Shown: positions 34,681 through 44,682, counted from the stretch's first letter. The stretch is DNA of 64,000 nucleotides from Parvularcula dongshanensis (GCF_014199615.1 NZ_JACHOB010000006.1:1-64000), one strand, 5' to 3'. Notes: generated by a model from the letters alone, not told the origin. Program-made: numbers and translations.

Positions 34681-35348
34681 CCGGCAAGGCGCTGCCGCCC
34701 GAGGCCCCGCCGGACTGCCCGCTCTGCCCTCGCCTCGTGGCGTTCCGCGAGGCGAACGAAGCGGCGCATCCCGAATGGTTCAACGGCGCGGTGCCGAGCT
34801 TCGCGCCGGAGGGCGGCGAAGAGTTTGTCCGTCTTCTGATCATTGGACTCGCCCCGGGCCTTCAGGGGGCGAACAAGACCGGCCGCCCGTTCACCGGCGA
34901 CTATGCAGGGGACCTTCTCTATGCGACGCTGATCGAAAGCGGCCTTGCGAGCGGTCCATACGAGCGACGCCCCGACGACGCGCTGACCTTGCGCGGCGTG
35001 ATGGTGACCAACGCCGTGCGCTGCGTGCCTCCCCAGAACAAGCCGACCGCCCAAGAGGCGAACACCTGCCGCGGGTACCTGCAGGCTCGGATGGCGGCAC
35101 TGCCGAACCTCCGCGCCCTCCTCTGCCTGGGCAAGATCAGTCACGACTCGACCCTTCGCGCCCTCGGCGCCCGCGTCGCGAGCCATCCCTTTGGGCACGA
35201 AGCGTCCTATGACCTTCAAGGGCCGAACGGGCCGCTGACGCTCGTCTCCAGCTACCACTGTTCTCGCTACAACACGAACACCGGCGTTCTGACCGAGGCG
35301 ATGTTCGACTCCGCGGTGCGGCGGGCGAAGAGCGCCGCCGGGCTCTAG
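34677..35348 (+). CDS. Family 5 (UdgB-like) uracil-DNA glycosylase
   Basis: A 223-residue uracil-DNA glycosylase-superfamily protein. The catalytic-water loop motif is GLAPGLQGANKTGRPFTGD, as in UdgB enzymes, and the DNA-binding loop is SSYHCSRYNTNTGVL. Four cysteines (CPLC near residue 14, RC near 120, LLCLGK) could bind the [4Fe-4S] cluster typical of families 4 and 5. UdgB removes uracil, hypoxanthine and related bases. It starts at GTG 34677, overlapping the NYN gene. The C-terminus overlaps a convergent gene by 4 bp. Confidence 0.88.
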   Translation: MTGKALPPEAPPDCPLCPRLVAFREANEAAHPEWFNGAVPSFAPEGGEEFVRLLIIGLAPGLQGANKTGRPFTGDYAGDLLYATLIESGLASGPYERRPDDALTLRGVMVTNAVRCVPPQNKPTAQEANTCRGYLQARMAALPNLRALLCLGKISHDSTLRALGARVASHPFGHEASYDLQGPNGPLTLVSSYHCSRYNTNTGVLTEAMFDSAVRRAKSAAGL

Positions 35349-36109
35349 GACTCGTCCGTGCTGCCCGGTTCGCAGTCCCAGTCCCCATAAGTCGTGTCGA
35401 TGACGGCGCTCCGGTCCTTCCCGAGGACGTCCGCCGAGATCTCGACGTGCTCGGCGACGGGCAGCATGGCGCCCGGCACGCCGGTCTCCTGCGACGCGGG
35501 CGCGAAGCGGCGGGCGATGTCGAAGCGGTCGATGCGAGCGATGAGCGGGATCCGCCAGCTCTTCTTCAGCTGGCCGAAGGCCATCGCGATGCGGGGACCG
35601 TTCTCTGCCTTCTCGATCAAGAACTGCAGGCGGATGTTGTCCGATAAATCGCGCCCGTTCGCGATCACCGTGTCCTCCGGCAAGTCCTCGAGCCCATAGA
35701 GCACAGCTTCCGTTTCCTCGGACGGTGACAGGCGGACCCAATCGGCGCTCAACTTCGAGACGCTGTCCGCGTAGAAGGCACCAGGAAGGACGGGATCGTC
35801 GCTGCGGTCGCCACCGTCGCGGCCGTTCTTCTCGAACTCCTCCAGCTCCTCTTCGGGCGGCGGGCCGCCGTTGAAGGAGACGAGCGACCACTCGTCCGAC
35901 GGCGCATCGTAGCGATAGACGGAGCGGTCGAAGGGCTCGCCCGCCTCGTCTACGCCGACGTGGAGCGTGACGGAGCAGATCGGGGCGGCGGGTGCCCTGA
36001 TGCCTTCGAGGACTTCGGTTTCGATGGGCACCGCTGCGTTCTGGAGCGCCGTCGCAAGGAGGAGTTCGAACATCGCATCTAGACTGCCCCGCCCGATGCG
36101 CGCCGTCAC
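35345..36109 (-). CDS. Hypothetical protein following thiD
   Basis: A protein of up to 254 residues with no recognised domain. GTG 36109 overlaps the thiD stop (GTGA), suggesting coupling. An internal ATG at 36073 would give 242 residues starting MFELLLATALQNAAVP, a short signal-like sequence, so the true start is uncertain. The rest has PICSVTLHVGVDEAGEPFDR, an acidic insert and RIDRFDIARRFAP, and reads as a soluble, probably exported protein with two cysteines near the ends. Its 3' end overlaps the convergent glycosylase gene by 4 bp. Confidence 0.65.
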   Translation of the reverse strand: MTARIGRGSLDAMFELLLATALQNAAVPIETEVLEGIRAPAAPICSVTLHVGVDEAGEPFDRSVYRYDAPSDEWSLVSFNGGPPPEEELEEFEKNGRDGGDRSDDPVLPGAFYADSVSKLSADWVRLSPSEETEAVLYGLEDLPEDTVIANGRDLSDNIRLQFLIEKAENGPRIAMAFGQLKKSWRIPLIARIDRFDIARRFAPASQETGVPGAMLPVAEHVEISADVLGKDRSAVIDTTYGDWDCEPGSTDES

Positions 36110-36921
36110 CTCACGCTTCGATCAGCCGTCCAGCCCTCGGGCGTTTCGCGCAGCGCGTGGTTCAGCGGGCCGTGGCCACGCCCAAGGCCGGGCGCGTGCT
36201 CTATAGCGGCCGCCGTGTAAGCGACGGCACGGCGGGCGGCGGTCTCGAGCGGCAGGCCCTGAGCGACCGAAGCGGCGAGCGCACTCGCCAACGTGCAACC
36301 GGTCCCATGAGTGTCGTTCGACGCGAGCCGAGGGTGGCGGATCGCCGTCTCGTCCGACTGGCCGAGGAGCAGGTCCACGACCTCGTCGCCGTCCATGTGG
36401 CCGCCCTTGGCGAGGACCGCGCCCGCGCCGGAAGCGAGCAGCGCCTGCGCCGCGCGACGCATCGCGGGTTCGTCGTCGACCGTGAGGCCCGAAAGCGCCG
36501 CCAGCTCCGGCAGGTTCGGCGTTACCACCGCTGAGCGGGGGATGAGCCGGTCGCGGATCAGCGCCGCCACCTCGCCGTCGCCGAGCGCGTCCCCGGAGGT
36601 GGCGACGAGAACGGGGTCGAGGACGACCGGCACGCCGTCGGGCAAAGCCGACAGGATCGCCTCGCCCGCGCCCGCGCTTCCGATCATGCCGATCTTGATG
36701 CAGTCCGCGCCGATGTCGTCCAGCACGACCCGTATCTGCGCCGCGATGACGTCCGGCGGGACCGGATGCACGGCGTGGACTGCGCGGGTATCCTGGACCG
36801 TGATCGCGGTGACGGCCGTCGCAGCGTAGGCGCCGAGCGCGGTGCAGGTCTTGATGTCGGCCTGAATGCCCGCCCCGCCGCCGGAGTCGGACCCAGCGAC
36901 GATCAGAACGCGTCCCCTCAC
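36106..36921 (-). CDS. thiD: Hydroxymethylpyrimidine/phosphomethylpyrimidine kinase
   Basis: ThiD phosphorylates HMP and HMP-P in thiamine synthesis. It is a 271-residue ribokinase-fold protein with LIVAGSDSGGGAGIQADIKT at the N-terminus, IKIGMIGSA in the centre and NDTHGTGCTLASALAA as the anion-hole signature. It starts at GTG 36921, sharing one base with the glmM TAG, so it is co-transcribed with glmM. No other thi genes and no TPP riboswitch are visible here. A longer open frame upstream overlaps glmM and is not coding. Confidence 0.95.
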   Translation of the reverse strand: MRGRVLIVAGSDSGGGAGIQADIKTCTALGAYAATAVTAITVQDTRAVHAVHPVPPDVIAAQIRVVLDDIGADCIKIGMIGSAGAGEAILSALPDGVPVVLDPVLVATSGDALGDGEVAALIRDRLIPRSAVVTPNLPELAALSGLTVDDEPAMRRAAQALLASGAGAVLAKGGHMDGDEVVDLLLGQSDETAIRHPRLASNDTHGTGCTLASALAASVAQGLPLETAARRAVAYTAAAIEHAPGLGRGHGPLNHALRETPEGWTADRSVR

Positions 36922-38285
36922 TAGGACGCCTTCTCGACAGCCGCGCAGATGTCTCTCACCACCCGTTTCACCAGCGCTTCGTCGTCCGCCTCGGCCATGA
37001 CGCGGATCAGGGGCTCTGTGCCGGACTTGCGGATCACGGTGCGGCCGCGCTCGCCCAGGGTCTCGTTCGCCTTCTCGATCGCGTCCTTGACGCTGTCCGC
37101 TTCGAGAGGATCGCCGCCCTTGTAGCGGACGTTCTTCAGCAGCGACGGGTACGGATCGAAGCGGTGGCAGACGCGGCTGACGGGGGCGTCCTCCTCCCGC
37201 ACGAGGCCCAGCACCTGAAGAGCGGTGACGAGACCGTCGCCAGTGGTGGCGTAGTCGGACAAGATGACGTGGCCGGACGGCTCGCCGCCGACGTTCATGC
37301 CGCTTTCGCGCATGGCTTCGACGACGTAGCGGTCGCCGACCTTGGTGCGGGTGAGGCCGAGCTTGTGGCGGGCCAGGAACCGTTCGAGCCCCATGTTCGC
37401 CATCACGGTCGAGACGATGCCGTCGCCGCGCAGGCGGCCCGTGCGCTTCATCGCGGCGGCGATGGTGGCGAGGATCTGGTCGCCGTCGACGATGCGGCCC
37501 TTCTCGTCCGAGATGATGACCCGGTCCGCGTCCCCGTCGAGTGCGATGCCGATGTCGGCGCGATACTCGAGGACCGCGTCCTGAAGCTTCTTGGGCGCGG
37601 TGGAGCCGACGCCCCTGTTGATGTTGAAGCCGTCGGGCGAGACGCCGATCGTCTTCACGTCGGCGCCGAGTTCCCAGAGAACGGTCGGCGCGACCTTGTA
37701 ACCGGCGCCGTTGGCGCAATCGAGGACGACGCGGATGCCCTCGAGGCTCAACGTGCGGGGCAACGTCGCCTTCGCGAACTCGATGTAGCGCGCGCCCGCG
37801 TCCTCGATCCGCTTCGCGCGGCCGAGGTCTGCGGGCTCGGCGAGGACGTCCTCCGTCCCCTCCTCCATGATCCGCTCGATTTGCGCTTCGGTCTCGTCGG
37901 ACAGCTTGTAGCCGTCGGGGCCGAAGAACTTGATGCCGTTGTCCTGATAGGGGTTGTGGCTGGCAGACACCATCACGCCGATGTCCGCCCGCATGGAGCG
38001 GGTCAGCATTGCCATGGCGGGGGTTGGCACGGGGCCGAGCAGGATCACGTCCATGCCGGCGGCAATGAAGCCCGCCGTGAGGGCGGGCTCGATCATGTAG
38101 CCCGAGAGCCGCGTGTCCTTGCCGATGACGACCCGGTGGCGGTGATCGCCGCGCTGGAACACCTTGCCGGCGGCGAGACCCAGGCGGAGCACGCCGTCCG
38201 GCGTCAGCGCGCCGGAGTTCGACTGCCCCCGCACGCCGTCCGTGCCGAAGATGTGCCGCTCGAAGGGTTGGTCGTCGCCGGGCAT
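36921..38285 (-). CDS. glmM: Phosphoglucosamine mutase
   Basis: GlmM converts glucosamine 6-phosphate to glucosamine 1-phosphate for UDP-GlcNAc synthesis. The 454-residue protein has [13 protein letters not shown] near the N-terminus. The phosphoserine motif is [16 protein letters not shown] with Ser109, and metal binding is by [10 protein letters not shown]. The C-terminus has [17 protein letters not shown] 38285 is the family start; the open frame continues upstream through an AT-rich gene and is rejected. It supplies precursor to murA, about 13.5 kb away. Confidence 0.96.
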   Translation of the reverse strand: MPGDDQPFERHIFGTDGVRGQSNSGALTPDGVLRLGLAAGKVFQRGDHRHRVVIGKDTRLSGYMIEPALTAGFIAAGMDVILLGPVPTPAMAMLTRSMRADIGVMVSASHNPYQDNGIKFFGPDGYKLSDETEAQIERIMEEGTEDVLAEPADLGRAKRIEDAGARYIEFAKATLPRTLSLEGIRVVLDCANGAGYKVAPTVLWELGADVKTIGVSPDGFNINRGVGSTAPKKLQDAVLEYRADIGIALDGDADRVIISDEKGRIVDGDQILATIAAAMKRTGRLRGDGIVSTVMANMGLERFLARHKLGLTRTKVGDRYVVEAMRESGMNVGGEPSGHVILSDYATTGDGLVTALQVLGLVREEDAPVSRVCHRFDPYPSLLKNVRYKGGDPLEADSVKDAIEKANETLGERGRTVIRKSGTEPLIRVMAEADDEALVKRVVRDICAAVEKAS

Positions 38286-38296
38286 GGGGGCCTCCG

Positions 38297-38776
38297 TCAC
38301 TCGGACAGTCTGTACCTGAAAGCGATCAACCGGAAGATAAGACCGCCCGCAAGGGCGGCTGGAAGCCAGAACACCATTCCACCTAGGATTGTCAGGCCTG
38401 CAATTAGAAGCGATGCCGTCAGAACCTCTACGAAGGATCGTAGACTCCAATCTCCTATGTCCGAACCGAAGAAGTGCGACAGCGGAATCCAAAAGGCCGC
38501 AACGAATATAGTGGTGAAGAATGTCGCGTAGAAGAGGCTGATCGGCGTGGGCTTCAGCAAGGACAACCAAGTAAATACGATTAGCAGTGCTAGAATCGAT
38601 GGGTAACCGCAGATGGGTAGAGTACGAATATAGGCTTCTACGTACGACTCGTTGCTACCCTTCTCTAACCACAGAAGAGCGGCTGGGTTCGTCAGTCCAC
38701 CAAAAATTATCGAGAGAGGAACAAAAGCTACGACCGGCCTTCGCCAGATATAATTTCCATCCTCAAACAGCGTCAT
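38297..38776 (-). CDS. AT-richer small membrane protein of unknown function
   Basis: A 159-residue hydrophobic protein with about four transmembrane helices (near residues 15-38, 55-75, 80-100 and 115-150). No family is recognised. Its ATG overlaps the 3' end of folP by 14 bp and it stops 11 bp before glmM, so it fits exactly between two conserved genes. Base composition is plainly lower in GC than its neighbours, with codons such as ATA, TTA and AGA, suggesting a foreign or fast-evolving gene. The unbroken frame and hydrophobic pattern favour real coding. Confidence 0.68.
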   Translation of the reverse strand: MTLFEDGNYIWRRPVVAFVPLSIIFGGLTNPAALLWLEKGSNESYVEAYIRTLPICGYPSILALLIVFTWLSLLKPTPISLFYATFFTTIFVAAFWIPLSHFFGSDIGDWSLRSFVEVLTASLLIAGLTILGGMVFWLPAALAGGLIFRLIAFRYRLSE

Positions 38777-39563
38777 TCGAGGCCTCCCACACCGCCAGCG
38801 CCTGCCGCGTAGCCGCGACGTCGTGCACGCGGAACCAGCCGAACCCCGCCGCCCTCGCCCGCAGGACCGCCGCGACCGAGCCGCCGAGGCGTTCGTCCGC
38901 CGCGCCGTCGCGGTCGAGGCTGGCGATGAAGCGCTTGCGCGACGCGCCCATGAGGAGCGGCACGCCGAACTCCTGAAAACGCTCGAGCGAGCGGAAGAGC
39001 GCGAGGTTGTGGTCGAGGGTCTTGCCGAAGCCGATGCCTGGGTCCGCGATGACCTGCTCCACGCCCGCCGCCCGCGCCGCCTCGATCCGGGCGCGCAGGA
39101 AGGTTAGCACCTCGCCCACCACGTCGCCGTAGCGCGGTTCCTGCTGCATGGTCGCGGGATCGCCCTGGGCGTGCATCAGGACCACCGGCATGCCGAGCGC
39201 GGCGGCGGTCGCAAGGCTGTCCTCACCGAAGGTCAGCGCGCTGACGTCGTTCCAGATCGACGCCCCCGCCGCGACGGCTGCCCGCGCCACCTCGGGCTTT
39301 CGCGTGTCGACGCTGATCCGTGCGTCCGAGCGCACCTTCAGCCCCTCGATGACCGGCAGGACGCGGTCGATCTCTTCTTGGACCGGCACGAAGGCGGCGC
39401 CAGGGCGCGTGCTCTCCCCGCCCACGTCGAGCACCTGCGCCCCCTCCTCAGCCAGCCTTGTGCCATGCTCGACGCCAGCCTGCCCGGCGAACCGTCCGCC
39501 GTCGGAGAAGCTGTCGGGCGTCGCGTTGACGATGCCCATGAGGATGGGAGGCGCGAGGTTCAT
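38763..39563 (-). CDS. folP: Dihydropteroate synthase
   Basis: FolP condenses pABA with hydroxymethyldihydropterin pyrophosphate and is the sulfonamide target. It is 266 residues long, with MGIVNATPDSFSDGGRF at the N-terminus, LDVGGESTRPGA, SVDTRKPEVARAA, and ADPGIGFGKTLDHN in order; the late LLMGASRKRFIASL completes the family signature. ATG 39563 is the family start and overlaps the upstream membrane-protein stop (ATGA). It lies between ftsH and glmM, a common arrangement, here interrupted by inserted membrane-protein genes on each side. Confidence 0.96.
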   Translation of the reverse strand: MNLAPPILMGIVNATPDSFSDGGRFAGQAGVEHGTRLAEEGAQVLDVGGESTRPGAAFVPVQEEIDRVLPVIEGLKVRSDARISVDTRKPEVARAAVAAGASIWNDVSALTFGEDSLATAAALGMPVVLMHAQGDPATMQQEPRYGDVVGEVLTFLRARIEAARAAGVEQVIADPGIGFGKTLDHNLALFRSLERFQEFGVPLLMGASRKRFIASLDRDGAADERLGGSVAAVLRARAAGFGWFRVHDVAATRQALAVWEASNDAV

Positions 39564-40423
39564 TTGAAAACCTCTTCGAGGTCGACTTCTCCGTAGCCCA
39601 TCAGAACTCGACCAAGCTCTCCGACCAGGCAGACCACCACCAAGAAGAAGTAGAGGCGTAGCGGGAGGCTCGTTACCGCTAGGAGCGGCACCGCCAAGAG
39701 GTGAGATTTCCCTGTCATCTCTACTATCGGTCCCGTCGACACCGCCATCAATCCGTTCGACAGAGGCGCGACCAGCTGGGCAAGTAGGAAAACGCAGAAC
39801 ACGACTGCGGTAAGTCGACCAACTTGGTCCTTGGTGGCAGCCAAGGCGCGGCGGGGGGCGAAGCTCCCTTCTACGGCCGCAATCATGAGCAGCGGGCCCA
39901 ATCGGGCGATCGGCCAAACCATGATCGCGATCAGGGCGAGGAGCGCGATCATGAGAACAACCCGCCGCGCCATACCGTCCAACGGCGTAGAAGAAGGAAG
40001 GATCAGGCCAAGTGCGCGATCCACCTGTCCAGGTATGAGCAGAAGAAGTCCCGCCATCGTCACCCCGACGAGGACCAACGTACCCACCGCCCAGCAGGTG
40101 CGGAACTCGGGCCGTCCCAGCCGAAGCGGGAGAAGGCCCGTAGGGGTGGACTGACCCGCCATCCCGCGAACGAGGTTCACCCCTGCGCTCACGAATGCAA
40201 GGGCAGTGACAACATACCCGACATAGCTAGGCAGGAAGTTTACGAACGAGGCAGAGTGAACCCCATACGCCCATGCGGATAGGGTCACACTGTAGAGCGC
40301 CAACGCCGCGGGCAGCCAAAGCGCCCTGATGACTGCGCGTTTCCGCAGGGATCGTAGGAGAAGTGCGCTGCCCACGATGCGTAAGGCTGGCATACGCCGC
40401 GTTGGTGGCCGCCCGTTGGTCAT
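39560..40423 (-). CDS. Polytopic membrane protein, paralogue of the next gene
   Basis: A 287-residue protein with about six transmembrane helices and no recognised domain. After a basic N-terminus it has ALWLPAALALYSVTLSAWAY, a central AALAATKDQVGRLTAVVF-like segment (positions about 195-215), and ends EVDLEEVFK. The adjacent upstream gene shares the same plan and the FAATKDNVWRIL and DDAVEDVF motifs, so they are paralogues. Its stop overlaps the folP start (ATGA). It may be a divergent member of the glycerophosphodiesterase-type membrane-domain family; that is a guess from the helix pattern. Confidence 0.75.
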   Translation of the reverse strand: MTNGRPPTRRMPALRIVGSALLLRSLRKRAVIRALWLPAALALYSVTLSAWAYGVHSASFVNFLPSYVGYVVTALAFVSAGVNLVRGMAGQSTPTGLLPLRLGRPEFRTCWAVGTLVLVGVTMAGLLLLIPGQVDRALGLILPSSTPLDGMARRVVLMIALLALIAIMVWPIARLGPLLMIAAVEGSFAPRRALAATKDQVGRLTAVVFCVFLLAQLVAPLSNGLMAVSTGPIVEMTGKSHLLAVPLLAVTSLPLRLYFFLVVVCLVGELGRVLMGYGEVDLEEVFK

Positions 40424-40500
40424 CCAGTCGCACTACCAGCGACGGCTTGACGAAGCGTTCCGCGCTGACAACCCACAATTCTAGCAGGACACGACGGAGT

Positions 40501-41346
40501 TCAAGCGAACACATCCTCGACCGCGTCGTCCGGCGTACCGCGTAGAGCGCCGGTGATGCGACCTGGCAGCGCGATGCCAACGAGGGTTTGGTAGATCTGC
40601 AGGGCTAGAAAGACGACGACGGTCAGCAAGGCGTACACGATCGACGCGAGCGCCACCTCGCTGCCGACCGCCATCAACCCGCCGGTCATCGCGAAGCTCA
40701 TCAACTGGATCAGGATCGCAAGTACGAAGAGGGTGCCGAACACGACGAAGACGCATGCGAGGATCCGCCAGACGTTATCCTTCGTTGCTGCGAACGCTTC
40801 GGTCAGTGCGATCCGGTTCTCGGTGGCGGCCATCGGAACGAAGGTGATGGTGGCGCAGTAGAACCAGGCGATACCGACGAACCATGCTAGCGTGATGACG
40901 ACACTCAATATCAGACCGAGTACGCCGTCACCGACGACGAAGCTGGCGACGGCGCCGATCGCGAGCTTCGCGACCTGAAACCCGACGACCACGACGAGGA
41001 AGACGAACCCGAGGATGAACGCCGCACCCAACACGCGCGCCTCGCGTCCGCCGAAACTCAGTACAAAGAGGCCAGGTGGCGCTTTGTAGCCGCCAGCGGC
41101 TTCTCGGATCAGAATAACGTATATGGGAACAAACAGGAGCGTTCCGGCCAGGGTGAGGATCCCACCGAATCCGATCTTCGCTGCCATCATCGGGGTATCG
41201 GCTAGGCCCCACCCGACGAGCGCGAACCCACCTACCATCAGGGCCAGAGGCAACCACCCCAGCCGCATCAGCGTCGGTATCGCACGCGTGCCGAAGCGGA
41301 AGGCGAACGTGATCGTCTCGCCGACCGGCAGCTTGTCAGTCTTCAT
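40501..41346 (-). CDS. Polytopic membrane protein, paralogue of the preceding entry
   Basis: A 281-residue membrane protein with about six helices, starting MKTDKLPVGETITFAFRFG. LMRLGWLPLALMVGGFAL and FAATKDNVWRILACVFVV match the corresponding parts of the neighbouring protein, and the C-terminal DDAVEDVFA resembles its VDLEEVFK. ATG 41346 is preferred to an upstream in-frame start at 41367. It lies 50 bp beyond the ftsH terminator, so it begins a new transcript leading through its paralogue to folP. The function is unknown. Confidence 0.77.
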   Translation of the reverse strand: MKTDKLPVGETITFAFRFGTRAIPTLMRLGWLPLALMVGGFALVGWGLADTPMMAAKIGFGGILTLAGTLLFVPIYVILIREAAGGYKAPPGLFVLSFGGREARVLGAAFILGFVFLVVVVGFQVAKLAIGAVASFVVGDGVLGLILSVVITLAWFVGIAWFYCATITFVPMAATENRIALTEAFAATKDNVWRILACVFVVFGTLFVLAILIQLMSFAMTGGLMAVGSEVALASIVYALLTVVVFLALQIYQTLVGIALPGRITGALRGTPDDAVEDVFA

Positions 41347-41394
41347 GAGATGCCCCTTCGTTCCCACGCGAAGGGTAATGCTGGCCCGCGAAAA

Positions 41395-41418
41395 CGAAAA
41401 CCCCCGCCGGAGCGGGGG
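41395..41418 (-). terminator. Intrinsic terminator after ftsH
   Basis: On the minus strand CCCCCGC-tccg-GCGGGGG forms a perfect 7-bp stem followed by TTTTCGTTTT. It lies about 20 bp after the ftsH stop. Confidence 0.88.
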
Positions 41419-41436
41419 TGAACGTGGTCGTCTCTA

Positions 41437-43335
41437 TCAAGCGCCGGCCGGTTCAGGTCCCGCCGCCGGACCTTCCCGGCCGCTGCTCGGGACCGAGGAC
41501 GGCGGGGGGCCGAGGTCGAGGGGCTCGTCGCGGACGATCTTCTCGCCGCCCAGGAGCCGCTTGATCTCCTCGCCCGTCAGGGTCTCGTACTCGAGGAGGC
41601 CTTCGGAGAGCTTCACCCAGTCGTCGTGATGGTCCGTGCCGAGGATGCGCACCGCTTCGTTATGGGCGGTCGTCACGAGCTTGCGGATCTCCTCCTCGAT
41701 CTTCTTCGCCGTCTCGGGGCTGATCGAGTTGGACCGCGCGATCGACTGGCCGAGGAAGACCTCACCCTCGTCCTCGGCGTAGGCGATGGGGCCGAGCTCG
41801 TCCGAGAGGCCCCACTGCGTGACCATCGCCTTGGCGATCTTGGTCGCCTGCTCGATGTCCGAGCTCGCGCCTGAGGTCACGTGCTCCTTGCCGAACTTCA
41901 GCTCCTCGGCGACGCGGCCGCCCATGAGGATGGCGAGGCGGGAGGTCATCTCCTGCTTCGACATCGAGAACTTGTCCCGCTCGGGCAGCTGCATGACCAT
42001 GCCCAGCGCCCGGCCGCGCGGAATGATCGTCGCCTTGTGGACGGGATCGGTCGAGGGGACGTTGAGTGCGACGATGGCGTGGCCCGCCTCGTGATAGGCG
42101 GTCAGCGTCTTCTCTTTCTCCGTCATGACGGTCGAGCGGCGCTCCGCCCCCATCATGATCTTGTCCTTGGAGTCCTCGAACTCCTTGTTCGTGACCATGC
42201 GCTTGCCGCGACGCGCCGCGAGCAGCGCCGCCTCGTTGACGAGGTTGGCGAGGTCCGCGCCGGAGAAGCCGGGCGTGCCGCGCGCAATGGCGCGGACGTT
42301 CACGTCGGGGCCGAGCGGCACCTTCTTGATGTGAACGCCGAGGATCTTCTCCCGCCCAATGAGGTCGGGGTTCGGCACCACGACCTGACGGTCGAAGCGG
42401 CCGGGACGCAGGAGCGCGGGGTCGAGCACGTCCGGGCGGTTGGTCGCGGCGATGAGGATGATACCCTCATTCGCCTCGAAGCCGTCCATCTCGACCAGAA
42501 GCTGGTTCAGCGTCTGCTCGCGCTCGTCGTTACCGCCGCCAAGGCCTGCGCCCCGCGAGCGGCCGACCGCGTCGATCTCGTCGATGAAGATGATGCAGGG
42601 TGCGTTCTTCTTCGCCTGCTCGAACATGTCGCGCACGCGGGACGCGCCCACGCCGACGAACATCTCGACGAAGTCCGAGCCCGAGATGGTGAAGAAGGGC
42701 ACGTTCGCTTCGCCCGCGATGGCGCGCGCGAGCAGCGTCTTACCCGTGCCCGGAGGACCGACGAGCAGCGCGCCCTTGGGAATCTTGCCGCCGAGGCGCT
42801 GGAACTTCATCGGGTCGCGAAGGTACTCGACGATCTCCTCGAGCTCTTCCTTGGCCTCGTCGATGCCCGCGACGTCGTCGAAGGTGACCCGGCCGTGGCG
42901 TTCGGTCAGGAGCTTCGCCTTGGACTTGCCGAAGCCCATCGCCTTGCCGGAGCCCGCCTGCATCTGACGGACCGCCATGAAGAGGAGGCCGACGATGAGA
43001 AGGATGGGCAGGAGCTGGAACAGGAGCGCGAGGAGCAGCGGCACCTCTTCTTCGGGCACGACGCTGATGTTGACGCCCGCGTCTTCGAGGCGGCCCGAGA
43101 CGTCCGCCGTGCGCGGCACTGTGGTCTCGTAGCGACGTCCGCCCTCCATCAGGCCGCGGATGCGGTTGTCGTCGATCTCGGCCGAGGTGATGGCCCCGTC
43201 GTCGACGCGCTCGAGGAAGTCGGAGTAGGCGAGCTCGCTGGTCGTGCCGGTCGGCCCCGCGTTCGAGAACACGTAAAGCATCATCAGGGCGACGACGAGC
43301 ATCAGGCCCCAGACCATCCAGTGGCGGTTGTTCAT
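41437..43335 (-). CDS. ftsH: ATP-dependent zinc metalloprotease FtsH
   Basis: FtsH is the membrane-anchored AAA protease that degrades misfolded membrane proteins and regulators such as LpxC in other bacteria. At 632 residues it has two N-terminal transmembrane helices (about 5-25 and 105-125) around a periplasmic domain. The AAA module has Walker [20 protein letters not shown], Walker [12 protein letters not shown] and the second region of homology. The protease site is HEAGH at 415-419. ATG 43335 has AAGGA upstream and is the usual FtsH start. It follows tilS on the same strand and ends at a terminator. Confidence 0.97.
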   Translation of the reverse strand: MNNRHWMVWGLMLVVALMMLYVFSNAGPTGTTSELAYSDFLERVDDGAITSAEIDDNRIRGLMEGGRRYETTVPRTADVSGRLEDAGVNISVVPEEEVPLLLALLFQLLPILLIVGLLFMAVRQMQAGSGKAMGFGKSKAKLLTERHGRVTFDDVAGIDEAKEELEEIVEYLRDPMKFQRLGGKIPKGALLVGPPGTGKTLLARAIAGEANVPFFTISGSDFVEMFVGVGASRVRDMFEQAKKNAPCIIFIDEIDAVGRSRGAGLGGGNDEREQTLNQLLVEMDGFEANEGIILIAATNRPDVLDPALLRPGRFDRQVVVPNPDLIGREKILGVHIKKVPLGPDVNVRAIARGTPGFSGADLANLVNEAALLAARRGKRMVTNKEFEDSKDKIMMGAERRSTVMTEKEKTLTAYHEAGHAIVALNVPSTDPVHKATIIPRGRALGMVMQLPERDKFSMSKQEMTSRLAILMGGRVAEELKFGKEHVTSGASSDIEQATKIAKAMVTQWGLSDELGPIAYAEDEGEVFLGQSIARSNSISPETAKKIEEEIRKLVTTAHNEAVRILGTDHHDDWVKLSEGLLEYETLTGEEIKRLLGGEKIVRDEPLDLGPPPSSVPSSGREGPAAGPEPAGA

Positions 43336-43386
43336 TCGCGGGTCCTTCGTCCCTAGCGGTCCGCGCATCGTAGCAGACCCGGCTTA

Positions 43387-44682
43387 TCAGTACCTAATCA
43401 CCTCGTTCGCGAACCGTTCGGCAAGCAAGGAACGGACCTCGAACGTGGCATTGTCAGGAGGTAAGCACTCCTTCGCTCCCTTCCAACCGCTCAGGGCATC
43501 GCGAACGGCGCGCTGCGCGGTCGCAGGCAAGTGGGTGATTCGGTCCTCTCGAGACAGGCAGGGTAAGGTCGACACGCGCGACCGGGCGAGTGTCGATGTC
43601 GCAATGTCGCGCGGGACGAGCTGGCCGAGCGGGCGGAGGGTGAGCTCTTCGGGTGCGTCTGCGGGGACGTGGACGATGAAGCGCCGGTCGTAGAGGTGCC
43701 TAGAGCCCGGCGGCGCCGGGACGGGCGCAAGGCCGGGAGTACCGTCAGCGCGGCCTAGGAGGGCGGCGGGTTCTCGGTAAACGAGCGTTCCGCGGAACGA
43801 GTTGCCACTTGGCGCGTCGAGGACCCCTCCGATTTCAAGGGCATTCCCACCTGTTTCCTGTCTCCGCCGCAACTCGTAGAGCGAGCTGCCGCCGCCAACC
43901 GCAAAGACAACATTGGGAGTCCACGGGTCTCCGCCCTCGCTTGCGTCCACGCACGCTGTACCGTCTTCGCTTGGCTCCCATGCTAGTGGGTGGAGAAGGG
44001 GGTCGTCGGTATCCGGTAATTTCAGGCACGAAATCGCGTCTGCCGTCCGCCCCAGCGCCTCCGCCGTCAGCAGTTCCTGCTCTTCCAGCGCTGCGAGCAA
44101 CGCCCGGACCCGCACGCGCTCGTAGCGCTCGTCGAAGTTGGTCGGGTCCTCGCGGACCGGCAGGCCGTGCGCCTCGGTGTAGGCGCGGGTCGCGGCGCGG
44201 CGTTCGCCCAGGAGCGGCCGCAGCAACGTCACCGGCTCACCCGGCCCCGACGCGATCTTGCGTGAGGGCGGCATGCCCGCGAGGCCCCTGCCCGCGCCCC
44301 GGCGCAGGCGCATGAAGACCGTCTCGGCCTGGTCGTCGAGCGTGTGGGCGGCGGCGAGGCGATCCAGCCCCAGCCGCTCGCAGGCCTCGCACAGGAGGCG
44401 GTAGCGGGCCCGCCGCGCGGCGTCCTGAATGCCGGTCGTCGGCTTCTCGCCTTCCCAAGCCAGGGTCTCGTGCGGCACACCGCGCGCCTGGCACCACTCG
44501 GCGACGGTCTCTGCGTCTCCCGCCGACCCTTCGCGCAGACCGTGATCCACCGTCAGCGCGACGACCGGCAGGCCGCGTTCCGTCAGGGCGTGCAGCAGCG
44601 CGAAGCTGTCCGCACCGCCTGATACCGCGACGGCCACGGGCGCGTCGCCGATCAGGTCCCAGTCGATCTCAAGCTCGGTCAC
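43387..44682 (-). CDS. tilS: tRNA(Ile)-lysidine synthase
   Basis: TilS modifies C34 of tRNA-Ile(CAU) to lysidine so that it reads AUA. The N-terminal PP-loop is VAVSGGADSFALLHAL, followed by LTVDHGLREGS, AHTLDDQAETVFMRL and GMPPSR, the standard TilS pattern. The C-terminal half is less conserved. The 431-residue length is normal. The start overlaps the 3' end of the O-antigen-ligase-like gene by 14 bp, and ftsH follows after about 50 bp. The local sequence at 43860-44040 is somewhat less GC-rich, but the frame is intact. Confidence 0.95.
   Translation of the reverse strand: MTELEIDWDLIGDAPVAVAVSGGADSFALLHALTERGLPVVALTVDHGLREGSAGDAETVAEWCQARGVPHETLAWEGEKPTTGIQDAARRARYRLLCEACERLGLDRLAAAHTLDDQAETVFMRLRRGAGRGLAGMPPSRKIASGPGEPVTLLRPLLGERRAATRAYTEAHGLPVREDPTNFDERYERVRVRALLAALEEQELLTAEALGRTADAISCLKLPDTDDPLLHPLAWEPSEDGTACVDASEGGDPWTPNVVFAVGGGSSLYELRRRQETGGNALEIGGVLDAPSGNSFRGTLVYREPAALLGRADGTPGLAPVPAPPGSRHLYDRRFIVHVPADAPEELTLRPLGQLVPRDIATSTLARSRVSTLPCLSREDRITHLPATAQRAVRDALSGWKGAKECLPPDNATFEVRSLLAERFANEVIRY

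Noticed and set aside
41881-43356. 491-codon plus-strand frame opposite ftsH
   Set aside because: It is antisense to an unmistakable FtsH, with His/Asp/Arg-rich nonsense sequence.
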